This document shows positions 1 to 9,779 of a DNA stretch of 64,000 bases, one piece after another. Source of the DNA: Nectonema munidae. Lineage: Eukaryota > Nematomorpha > Nectonematoida > Nectonematidae. The notes beneath the pieces were generated by a model that saw only the letters and a list, made by a program, of their open reading frames with translations, searched no databases and was not told the DNA's origin. The stretch's first letter is position 1, and every line of letters starts with the position of its first letter. A program made the position numbers and the translations under genes. Where the stretch lies: assembly GCA_030549495.1 (NCBI GenBank), contig JAUIRK010000770.1, positions 1 through 64,000 on the forward strand, read 5' to 3'.

Positions 1-830
1 ACAGGCAGACACAAATAAGGAGCACTCAAACATAGGCAGGTCTACAATGATTCATCTCCAAACTATATACTACAATGATTCATCTCCAACCTGTATACTA
101 CGATGATTCATCTCCAACCTGTATACTACGATGACTCATCTTCAACCTGTATACTACGATGGTTTCTATTCCATGTACAAATAACAAGGGAGACACTGTT
201 CAACTTTCTGTTCACATTCTGCTAGATGTAAGATTTGATATACCTCATTCGGGGAGACGATGCTACATAAGTTATTGCCTATATACATTATACCTGTATA
301 CTACGATGGTTTATCTCCAACCTGTATACCGCGATAATTCATCTCCAACCTATCAGTTCATATTTTGCTAGATGTAAGATTTGATATACCTCATTCGGGA
401 AGAGGATGTTAGATAACTTATTAATTTTTTCACGATATTAAATAATATATTTTATCAAATAATCAAAATAAAATTCCGTAATCAAAGAATCGAAAATATT
501 CTTTAAAAAATCAAAAAATATCAAATTTTTGTTCATATTTTGCTACCTCATACGATGTTACAAAAGTTATTACCTATACTTTGCAATTTGCACGATTTTA
601 AATATTATATTTGTCAAATAATCAAAATAAAATTCTGTAATCAAAGAATCGAAAAATATTCTTTAAAAAATCAAAAATATCAAATTTTCTGTTAATATTT
701 TGCTACCTCATACAATGTTACAAAAGTTATTACCTATACTTTGCAATTTGCACGATTTTAAATATTATATTTGTCGAATAATGAAAGAATCGAAAAATGT
801 TCAAATCAAAAAATATTTATTTTTTTAATA
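1..830. repeat. Compound tandem-repeat array
   Basis: Positions 43-157 hold about four copies of a 28-bp unit (core tacgatgattcatctcc), with degenerate copies again near 299-350. A longer unit containing gctagatgtaagatttgat occurs at 221 and 367. From about 430 to 830 an AT-rich unit repeats with a 160-bp period, since the same ttgcaatttgcacgatttt block begins at 581 and 741. No coding sequence is credible here; the short frame at 159-371 is repeat read-through. Confidence 0.85.
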
Positions 831-1484
831 CGTAGTAAAATTCCTTGTGTTATTGAAAAGGGATAGAGATAATGATGTAAAAAAATTCGCAACATTTTGA
901 TTCAATGTGTTTAGATATATTAATATAAAAAATAATTAAAGTTAGATATCATTTATGCATTAATTTTCATTAAATATACAGTTAATAAAAGAATCGTTAA
1001 GACAATTTAATTTTGCAAAAATTACTTCAAACTTTCTCCTTAATTTAAGTCTCTAAATGAACACATTTGATTAAGTACCTTCCTACAAATAAGTACCTTC
1101 CTCAATGGTTGTTTGGGTGTACCTCTCAGCTTCTCTTAAAAACAAATTCACAAAAACTGTGATTAACCATCTTAAGCATAATGAGAGCATATAGCCCTAT
1201 GTGTAAAAATGCTTTGATATCTCTAACCAACCAACCAACCAACCAACCTTCCTACAAATATTTTTTTTCTTTTTAAATTTATATTTACTTTTTCTTGTCA
1301 ATTTTTTGTTCTAATTTCAAGATGATTTCTGATGGTAAATATGCAGTCATTTTTAACTGAGGAGATATATTAAATATTGTTGATAATCTTCTATAAAAGT
1401 ACTTTCCTGTTTGTACTAGTTCATAAATATTGATATTTTTTTATTATCAAAAATTGATTTTAAGATCTCAGATTTTGTTATACT
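831..1484. other. Gene-free AT-rich stretch
   Basis: No convincing exon or element is seen. It contains a short (CCAA)n tract at about 1226-1248, which could be the simple tail of an old SINE whose body I cannot recognise. Confidence 0.6.
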
Positions 1485-2670
1485 TATAAGGTGGGGAAGC
1501 AAAATTAAAAAAATTATTGATAAAAATTACCAACGTTTATTTTACAAAAAATAGTGATCTCACATAAAATAATTTTTAACACAAATTTTAAGTTTTTTTA
1601 TTCAATATGGTGCTATTATTGTCAACCACTTCTTTTATACGCCTCCTAATAGATCTACTTTTTTTACTGTAGTTTTCGGACATGTTGTTTTCTCTTCAGT
1701 AAAGATTTGTTTAAGACTGTCGGCGGAGATTGCCAAATTGCACCATACATCATACACTAAAGCAGGGGTCGGCAAAGTGGTCGATATCGACCCCTGGGGT
1801 CCATAACAGAACTTTAGGGGTCGATAAGATAGAAAAACTTACCAAATTGTTCTATGCTTTTTTTACGTTATAGTAATAATAAATATCCTTTTTCTTTTAA
1901 AACATAGTTTAGCACATTGTATAGTGTAGGATATATGAAACATTTTTGGTTTATATTTCTCTCTCAATTGTTGACATTTATTAATGCTTTTATGAAACAT
2001 TTCTATGTGGGGTGGGGGTCGATGTGAAGACAAATTTTCTATTAAGTGGTCGACGAGTAAAAATTTGCCGATCCATGGTCTAAAGGATTTACGTCTGGAC
2101 TGGATAAGTCAAAAAAAATTGTCTGCAAAATGTTTATATTTTTTTGCTATTTTTGTAAAAATATCAATTTAAAATTTTATATGGGATCTTTTTTAACCAA
2201 GGTAAAATTACGTATGGCAGAATTTTATAATAAACGTCAGTCCTCATCTTTTTGCTAGACTTGAAAAAATAAAGATGAATTTTTCCACATCAGAAGCCAT
2301 GACTCTCAAACCATAATTTGAGTTGGGTACTTCGTTCTAAACACTCATTTTACTTTAGAGGATGATTAAGCAATATATCTATCATTGTGACGATTTAAAA
2401 CAGTATCAACAGTAAAAATTTTCATTCTGAAAATATTTAAAGGTTTGTCCTTGCTATTTCAATTTTTCTAGCTTTCATAGCATCAGTTTGGCATGGTCAT
2501 AGCATCAGCCTGTCGTCTTGTGCAGGTATTCATTAACTAAGAAACTTAAAATTTTAAGTGAATTAAATTTAAATATATTTGGTCTGAAGTTAAAAATATT
2601 AAAGTTGAATAAAACTATAATTTGAATAAACCCAGGTTTTAAATTACAAGTTTTGCTTCTCCACCCTGTA
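1485..2670 (-). mobile_element. Tc1/mariner fossil with both inverted ends
   Basis: The ends are inverted repeats: taaggtggggaagcaaaa on the left and, reversed, cagggtggagaagcaaaa on the right, each next to TA, the Tc1/mariner target. The minus strand still shows scraps of a mariner-type transposase: the stretch around 2310-2280 (VMASDVEKF, typical VMASDGEKM), then NFF and, around 1750-1730, YDVWC after the place where SPDLNPLDYSVW is expected. Many stops and shifts are present, so it is long dead. A hAT MITE (1763-2077) sits inside the catalytic region. The family call rests on motif resemblance read by eye. Confidence 0.65.
1763..2077. mobile_element. hAT MITE nested in the mariner fossil
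   Basis: The element starts CAGGGGTCGGCAAA and ends in the near-complement TTTGCCGATCCATG, a hAT-type terminal inverted repeat. Flanks CACTAAAG and GTCTAAAG form an imperfect 8-bp target-site duplication with central TA. It has no transposase, so it is non-autonomous, 315 bp long and younger than its mariner host. Confidence 0.75.
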
Positions 2671-3399
2671 TGTCAACACCTTTACTCATTATTTTAGTTA
2701 GATTAATTTTACCTTTCTCAATATTAGAGCTTAAATTACTTTAACTTTCTGTTTTACATAAATTTTTAAGGAAATCTAGACTGATATAATTATCCTTCAT
2801 AGATATCTATTATTTTTTGTTTTCCTTATAATCTTACAATTGCTATTTTTAAACTTTTTGTCTCTTTAGGGGATACCTACTCGTGAGAATTAAACTATAT
2901 GTAAGTTTGTTAGTTCTATTTCTAAATTAAATTTGCGCCGCAATAATTTTCAATTTTCTGAATGAGAACTCTGAATAGAAGACTTGTTTGTCTTCTGAGT
3001 AGATTTTCGATATTACTAGTCTTAGAATGAATATTTAAAATATTTTTTTATTACTTTCCACTTCACTGATATAATAATGCAAATTTGAGATATATTTGAT
3101 CAGAAGCAGTAAAGTAGCCAGTAATTTGGACAAGAGCCCATAAATTTTTCAGTGGGGCAAATATTTTTCGTAGCACATAACTATATAAGAAAGTATTCTC
3201 TATAATTTAAAGTTAAAAGATTTATCCGTATTGACCACTGTAAATGAAAGAGTTAAATTAATGTAATAGAATCCCAAGGTAGGAAAAATGCCCTTATCAT
3301 ATTTGCTAAATATAATTTCAACAATCAAGTATATAACATCTTTATCCTTAGAAAACCTAACTTGTTTTCACAGTTTCATTAAAATTTAAAATTAATCTT
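2671..3399. other. Gene-free AT-rich stretch
   Basis: I see neither a supported exon nor a recognisable element between the mariner end and the hAT remnant. Confidence 0.5.
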
Positions 3400-4600
3400 G
3401 TTTAAGAATGTCGTAATTTCAGCTCGATTTCAATACCTGTTTATGACAATGGGTACGGTAATCTTTTCATTGCAGCAGGCCTAGTGATGAATAGCGCACT
3501 CGGTACCAAATACATGTGTAGATTTTTGCTTAATCAGTGTGAAAACTAGAACAAAAAATTGCTGGAGTATGTTCGGTCAGTATATACACTCCAAGCTTAA
3601 TACCATGTGTTGTAAAATACTGTCTACATTGTCAAATATTTCTCTTGAAGTTGTTCTACTGCTAACAGTTTTGCAAAACAAACAATTGTCTACAAGGTGT
3701 ACGTAAACGCAAGGCTGAGCTAAGTTTGCAGCATTCATTGTTTCATTGCAAAAAAGTTGAAAATCGAATTCCGAATCAATAAAACCATCTCTGATATTAT
3801 GTCATTAGACATCTCTCCTATTAGCCTTCCAACAATATAGTTTGAGAGGAAGGTATGCTTCAACTGTACAATTTAAGAACCACCTAGCACATTCAATAGG
3901 ATATCATTGTAGCAAGGTAACATCAACTGTTCTCCTATGTTGTTGACTTTTTGACAACGGTTATTTTTTTTGAATATTTTATAGAAGGCTTTCAAACCAA
4001 ACTTAATATTTTGCAAAAACATTTTTATGTTATCAAACCTGGATTTGTGCAATCGTTCAGCTTGACGTTTAAAATACTCAATAGTTTTGTTTACTGAACT
4101 CGAGTGCAGTCTTCACTTGACACGCTTTAGAAACTTTGATGCTAACACTTCACAACACAAAAGACACTTAGGTTCCTCTTCCCCACCAGACGTTAATGCA
4201 ATAAAACCAAATTTTAAGCAAGAGTCGTCATATTTCATTTTTTAGCCATTAAAAATTCACATTTATAAATTAGGCCTGAAAAGCAATAAAAAAATAGTAC
4301 TCAATTCAAAGACTAACTTTTTAGTTCTTTTTGAATGTTACTTATTGGCAAAAATGCCAAATGACCCGATATGGGTGAAATATTTTGAGAAAAACGATCC
4401 ACTCAGTGTTCCCTTCTCGATTCTTCGCAGCACCGCACTCCAGTTTGAAAACCACTGAGCTAGAAGGTTGATGCAATCAGAATTACAAACAAGGTCATTT
4501 GACTTCATAAAATCTATGCAGTTGTGGTGGGATTGAGAGCTTACAGTGCAAGTATAATGTCGGGTAATGATGGTGGTGTATTCATTGGACAAAAATATAG
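3400..4600 (-). mobile_element. ZBED5/GTF2IRD2-like hAT remnant (copy 1)
   Basis: Read on the minus strand, 4230-4120 gives MKYDDSCLKFGFIALTSGG and then PKCLLCCEVLA, the N-terminal zinc-finger region of ZBED5/SCAND3-type hAT transposases, followed near 4085-4020 by YFKRQAERLHKSRFDN. Lower coordinates carry decayed downstream sequence. A terminal-like motif CAGTGGTTTTCAAACTG starts at 4457 (minus). Related remnants lie at 39215-39660 (-) and 59990-61180 (+). The copy is full of stops and cannot be active. About 130 bp outside the terminal motif (4458-4590) are also shared with the 60-kb copy. Confidence 0.7.
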
Positions 4601-4624
4601 CTTATAGTTTTACATCGAATTTGT

Positions 4625-4650
4625 CCCCCCCCCCCCCCCCCCCCCCCCCC
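4625..4650. repeat. Poly-C run (26 C)
   Basis: An uninterrupted run of 26 C in otherwise AT-rich DNA, next to the hAT remnant. Similar G/C runs recur at 24554, 30841, 44143 and 56272. Confidence 0.9.
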
Positions 4651-5151
4651 ACTTTTCGAGTAAGTTTACCACATAGTAGGGGCTGGGCCTATTCAGATCA
4701 AGGGGTTCTAATATTGTGTGTATTCTGGGACTATTGAAGTGATGATGTTAGTTGTGTATTTGCTGGTTGCAGGGTGGACAAAATGGATTGATGCATGTTT
4801 TAAGATCGATTTTGTGTATATATATCCCAAGTAGCGTTGATTTGTTGGCTCCAAGTGGTGCAAGTATTTGTTCTAATGCATCCATTTGTCGCTGCGGAAT
4901 GGTTATAAGCTTGTTAGGTTTACGTGTAGAAAGATAATTTGTGAAAGCTTGTGCGTGTATAATTTTTTTTGTGTGTGTTTTGATCTGTCACTGAACATAT
5001 TACATTTCATCGAAAATGAAATTAAAACAATTTTTAAATGATATCAGATTACCTAAAAATTTATTTTAATTAATTTAAAAAATTTGACATGGAAAACATA
5101 TTTGAAGAAGGTATTAAACATAAATACTATTATTTTGATTATTCTCTAAAG
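4651..5151. other. Gene-free stretch
   Basis: No supported gene. A short plus-strand frame at 4752-4937 lacks recognisable protein features and is treated as chance. Confidence 0.5.
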
Positions 5152-5369
5152 CAGCGTTTTTCAAACTTTTTTTACTGCGACCCATAGCAAGAACCACAGT
5201 TTGCATCGTGACCCTTAATACATAGTTGTAATAAGACAAACTCTGATCTGATCACTACGTTCAATTATTTAGCATCGACTATTTATATGTTCTTTCTTTT
5301 TTTTCACGACCCATTTTATTTTTCACGCGACCCACTGAATGCTCGGGAAACACAGTTTGAAAAATGCTG
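5152..5369. mobile_element. hAT MITE with exact 8-bp duplication
   Basis: Terminal inverted repeats CAGCGTTTTTCAAA and TTTGAAAAATGCTG enclose 218 bp without coding capacity. The flanks are identical, CTCTAAAG at 5144-5151 and 5370-5377, giving a perfect 8-bp target-site duplication. The interior carries the phrases gcgacccata and cgcgacccac, typical of hAT-derived MITEs. Confidence 0.9.
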
Positions 5370-5377
5370 CTCTAAAG

Positions 5378-5958
5378 CATTTAAATTTAATGATTAAGTA
5401 ATATGAAAAGTTTACCTTTTTTATTAACACATTTCATTTTTGAATGAATACTTTATTTTATTTTTAAACCGATTTAAAATTAGAATTGTTGTTTTCACTT
5501 TCAAAAAAACTTTTATTTAGCTACTATGTTTTAAGATTTTATCAAAAATAGACCATTTATCTTCATTGATAAATATTTTTATAAAATTTTTCATACACCT
5601 AATATTTGAAGTTTTCGGCTTTTAATATTATTTAAGTAAAGATGGTTGTTCTAAATAAAACTCCTTTGCCTATTCCAATATTAAACATATGTTTTCTTTA
5701 TTTACAGATCTGTTGAGGCCAAGAAATTGTCTTCCATGAAATTATATAATATTTATTATACGTTTTCAATATATGAAATGAACTTTCACTTTTTTTGCTG
5801 TCAATATCGCATCCAAGAGAAGAATACTCTTTCCGAATTGATCCAATTCACATCTCACACTAATGGATTGAAATAGGATGACTTAAATACCGTCATCCAT
5901 TTGTTTATCGGTCCATAATTAATAAATTTAAGTACCTCATTTAATATTTTCATTTTTA
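5378..5958. promoter_or_regulatory. Upstream region of the BRAT1-like gene
   Basis: AT-rich leader with no clear TATA box or other motif I would defend. The sequence tttttaatgtttttag ending at about 5968 resembles a splice acceptor, so an upstream non-coding exon is possible, although the frame beginning at 5959 already aligns with the N terminus of BRAT1. Confidence 0.3.
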
Positions 5959-8250
5959 ATGTTTTTAGAAATTTATGAAAAATTTGATAAAATTTTTTAT
6001 TATTTGATAAAATCAGATAATTTAGTTGATGATTCATTTTTCTTTAAATTATTGGATTCCTTGAAGAGAATTATTTTAGAAGAACCTTGTTTTATCCTGA
6101 AGTTTAAAGATCACTTTGATCATGTTAATGACACTTGGCTTATTAATGATACTTCATTTATCCCTAATTTATCTTTAGCATTTATTATACGTCTCTATTC
6201 AGAAGCCTTGATAATTTATTATAAAAAAGTTCTACCATCAGAAGAAACAAATAAAAGTCTTAAATTGCTGACAAAGAGTTTTATATACAAAATACAATTT
6301 TCTAAAGAATTAGAAGATATTTCTCAAATACAAGAAATATTTTTAGATCTTTCTTTTGCTATCCTTGATATTTTTATGGAAGAAGAAACCTTTTTTGATC
6401 TTGAAAACATTATTGAGACAATATTTAACAAACTAATTTTAAGTCAAAATTTTTTTGTACGCAAAAAAGTTCGCAAGATTATAAAGTTTTTATTTCTAAA
6501 CGACTCATTTATAAAGCCCAAAAAGTTTTCCAATATCAATGCTTTCGTGAAAAATGCTATTAATTTACTTCTTTTGCCAAATAGAGAATATTCTGGAAAG
6601 GAATCAAAAAAATTGTTTGAAATTTTGTTTGTTTTAAACGAAATAAAGGAAGAAAACCAGAATTTTGATATGTTTAGCGCTTTTAATGCATTTAATTTTG
6701 TCAATTTGCAAAATTCACGGACATTCTTGTCTGAGCTTAAACATCCCAGATTTGTTTTAGATAGAATTGCTCAATTACTCTTCTTTTATCTCACCTTAAT
6801 TAATGAAGCAGGTTTAGAATGCAAAGATTTAGTCCTTATTTCTAACATTAACTATTTTTTGAGAGAGGAAATAAATCGTTTGAGTTTTAGCACATACATA
6901 AATTTGTTTTTTCTTAGCGTTAAATACTATTTTAATGCAAAATTAATTACTGCAGATGTCCATTTTGTAGCCTTATTAACAATACCTTTTCACCTCCATG
7001 AATTATGTGAATATGGTGCTATGACAGATAAGGATTTGATGATAATTTCTGTGAAAAATTTTTTGACTACTTTCAACTTTGATAGAGAAAACAAAGTTTT
7101 TTATATGAAAAAGCTTTTACCACTTCTAAAACACTTTTTTCGAAAGGATAAAAATGAGTTGTCTCATAACTATCATCTTGTTTTCTCTTTTTTGAATTTT
7201 AAGTTAGAAATAATAGAAGATGATATATTAAGTGATCTTGATTGCTTGGAACTTTTTCTAGAGGATTTTGTTTCTCTTTTTCCATGTATGGAAATAAGCC
7301 TCGTTAGACAGTTAATAATTATGTTCGAAACGATTAAAAATGATCCTTTCATCACTAATTTAATGTTAAATCATTTAAAAATTATCCTTTTTACATTTAA
7401 AATAATAGTTTCTTTTGAAAATCATATGTCAAAGTATAAAAGCGTGTTTGAACAAAGTTTAAATCTTCATATCCAACTTTTAAATTCCATTTCCAAACAT
7501 TTTTTCGAAAGAGAACACGCCCATCCATGGAGTGTTTTTGATTCCTTTATAAACTTATTATTAGACTTATTTGTTGTTGTAGACAGGAATAAAAGTGATG
7601 CCATTTCCAATGCTTTTTCATCCCTAGATACTTCTATTTTGTTTTCTTGCATACATAACTGCGAGTCTTATGTTAAAGCAACAGGCTTTCGTACTCTGGC
7701 CTTCGTTTACACTACACAATTCGGAAGTAGATTTGTTTCTGAATTTGATGGAATTTGTACAACTGCGATAACTTATGTTTTAAATGATGTTAGCACGTTG
7801 GTTAAGGCTGCGTCATTAGATTTCATAGTTAAAACATTTCATTTAGCGAGTCATAACATTAAAGAAACCTACTCACGAGAAATGCCTGTTATTTTGGAAT
7901 TTTCTGATGTTTCATTGAATGCTTCCATTTTAAACTTAGCTTTTTTACTCATTTCTGAAGAAAAAAGTCTTATCCGTGATACTAAATTTTCTGAAAAAAT
8001 TGTAAACTTCTTATCTTCTTCTTTTCAAAGTTTAGATATTTCAGTTTTGCAAAAGATATTGGTAAAGTTGAATGAAGATAATAATGATGATATGGTGAAT
8101 AAACTAATGCACATGGTTAAAACAAGAAATATGAATGAAAATGAAGTAAGTGGAATTGATGAAATTGAAGATGCTTGTGAAATTATTGAAGATGTTTTTT
8201 TAATTGTGTCACGTAATCCTGATAATTTTTTCTTGAATGATTGTTATTAA
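5959..8250 (+). CDS. BRAT1: BRAT1-like HEAT-repeat protein
   Basis: A 763-residue open frame without introns (human BRAT1 is 821). BRAT1 is a scaffold that binds INTS11/INTS9 and influences the Integrator endonuclease and the ATM damage response. What the sequence shows: an all-helical, HEAT-like protein with no membrane segment. Residues about 21-30 (LVDDSFFFKLLDSLK) resemble the human start (VADDTCLEKLLDWFK); residues about 520-530 (HPWSVFDSFINLL) match HPCWEVRDSALEF; near 568 NCESYVKA matches DPESYVRA; near 690 SLDISVLQKIL matches SLDLEGLRSTL; and the protein ends NDCY, where human ends ADCY. Human residues are quoted from memory. The spaced matches in the same order, plus the tail, make orthology likely although overall identity is low. 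A possible AATAAA lies at 8487. No neighbour is functionally linked. Confidence 0.75.
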   Translation: MFLEIYEKFDKIFYYLIKSDNLVDDSFFFKLLDSLKRIILEEPCFILKFKDHFDHVNDTWLINDTSFIPNLSLAFIIRLYSEALIIYYKKVLPSEETNKSLKLLTKSFIYKIQFSKELEDISQIQEIFLDLSFAILDIFMEEETFFDLENIIETIFNKLILSQNFFVRKKVRKIIKFLFLNDSFIKPKKFSNINAFVKNAINLLLLPNREYSGKESKKLFEILFVLNEIKEENQNFDMFSAFNAFNFVNLQNSRTFLSELKHPRFVLDRIAQLLFFYLTLINEAGLECKDLVLISNINYFLREEINRLSFSTYINLFFLSVKYYFNAKLITADVHFVALLTIPFHLHELCEYGAMTDKDLMIISVKNFLTTFNFDRENKVFYMKKLLPLLKHFFRKDKNELSHNYHLVFSFLNFKLEIIEDDILSDLDCLELFLEDFVSLFPCMEISLVRQLIIMFETIKNDPFITNLMLNHLKIILFTFKIIVSFENHMSKYKSVFEQSLNLHIQLLNSISKHFFEREHAHPWSVFDSFINLLLDLFVVVDRNKSDAISNAFSSLDTSILFSCIHNCESYVKATGFRTLAFVYTTQFGSRFVSEFDGICTTAITYVLNDVSTLVKAASLDFIVKTFHLASHNIKETYSREMPVILEFSDVSLNASILNLAFLLISEEKSLIRDTKFSEKIVNFLSSSFQSLDISVLQKILVKLNEDNNDDMVNKLMHMVKTRNMNENEVSGIDEIEDACEIIEDVFLIVSRNPDNFFLNDCY

Positions 8251-9779
8251 AATTTAATATTTACGTTTTTAAAGCCTTTATAAATCTTTTCAAAGGTTTA
8301 GAAAGTGTTCATGTAAAAGTTGTAAGAAATTTATTCAGTAAGCCTTTCATTACAAAGAAATAATGATAAAATCAACTAAACTATAATATTGTATATAACT
8401 TATAAGTTATATCAAGATTAACTTTGATTAATCTTTGAATTTTAGATTCTTTAAAAAGACCGTAAATGTCGAAAATTTGAATTTTCAATAAATTCATTAT
8501 TTCACTTCGAAAAGTCGAGTTCACTTACTTTACCTTTTTTTATCACTACTTCCATATTTATAAACTATAATGAATCGTGAAAATTCAGTAATAAACGTGA
8601 AAGTAAATTTGCTGGGAGTTTTCACTTTGTGTTCCTTAGCATGACGGATCATATTATTACCCCTCCAAGGACGGATAGTGGGACTTTTACTCCCATTGCA
8701 TAAATCATTTTTTATAGTTAATTTTTTTACATTATATTTCAAAAGGTTTTCAACATTGAAAATTTCTTGAGAAGAATATATTTAACTTGAATATATGTGT
8801 TTTTTAGATAAGATAGTTTTTCAACAAACACTTAGATAAAACCTGTTTTGTTAGGTTTCAATTTTTCAAACTGATAAAATGATGTACTTATCAAAAGCGT
8901 AAAATGTGTTACTGTATTTCTTTCGGATAGAAAAACGAAAGTTTGTGCTCTAACCAAAAATTTTGAGTGTACTTACCATTGTCAGACGAATTTATCTCTT
9001 GCAAATAACTTTACATTTTTTCACTTCTTATAAACGTAACCCTTGTATTATTACCTAAAATTCTGAAATGCATTATGATTTTATTCACAATTTATAATCA
9101 ACCATATCTGAGTAAATCGGGAATAAAACCTTATTATATTATGCCATAGTGTAAAAACGGTGTATAATACCCTATTTTTATGTATACGATAAAAAAAATT
9201 CTTGTTTTCCATACGACAGACTTCCAAACAATTCAGGTAATCGAATTGCTTGATCCATTGATAAAAACATCATGCTTTATTCGTAAATCAATACGCACCG
9301 ATAATAATCATGACTCTTTCACACACTTCTTCACACTCCCACATAATAACCTGCAATTCATGCTATTGTTTATATGTGTGATGAATATTTCTTTTTGTAA
9401 TTCCATACGATTGAGGTTCATACTGAACTCACGTAATCAATATCCTTGATGAGACATGGACAATTCCGCGCTTTTTCTATGTGAAATCTTATATCAATAC
9501 CGTTCATCTCGTCATCTATTTTTACACATTTCTCGCGTTCATTGTTTATCGATCTTTGTATATAACCGCCGTCTTCGCATCTGAGCTTCATTCTCTATTC
9601 ATCTCTTATTCAACTATTTTTACACATTTTTCGGGTTGATTGTTCATCTGATATCATCTAAACTCCATTCTTTTTTTTCGACTTTTTTTTATCTTTCCCC
9701 TTGATTCTTCTTTTCCCACTTTACTGTTGTCACTCTTCAATCCTGTTTATTTTGTTTCTTCAATTTCTTACTGAGTGAT
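8251..9779. other. Gene-free stretch between BRAT1 and the piggyBac fossil
   Basis: This holds the BRAT1 3' end and AT-rich DNA. Short frames at 8530-8742 (-) and 9180-9449 (+) show no family resemblance. I could not identify a TTAA-flanked left end for the piggyBac transposase that follows. Confidence 0.5.

Noticed and set aside
159-371. 70-residue frame at the left edge
   Set aside because: It reads through the 28-bp and longer tandem repeats.
6444-7652. Minus-strand frames within the BRAT1 region
   Set aside because: They are shadows of the long plus-strand frame and have no family features.
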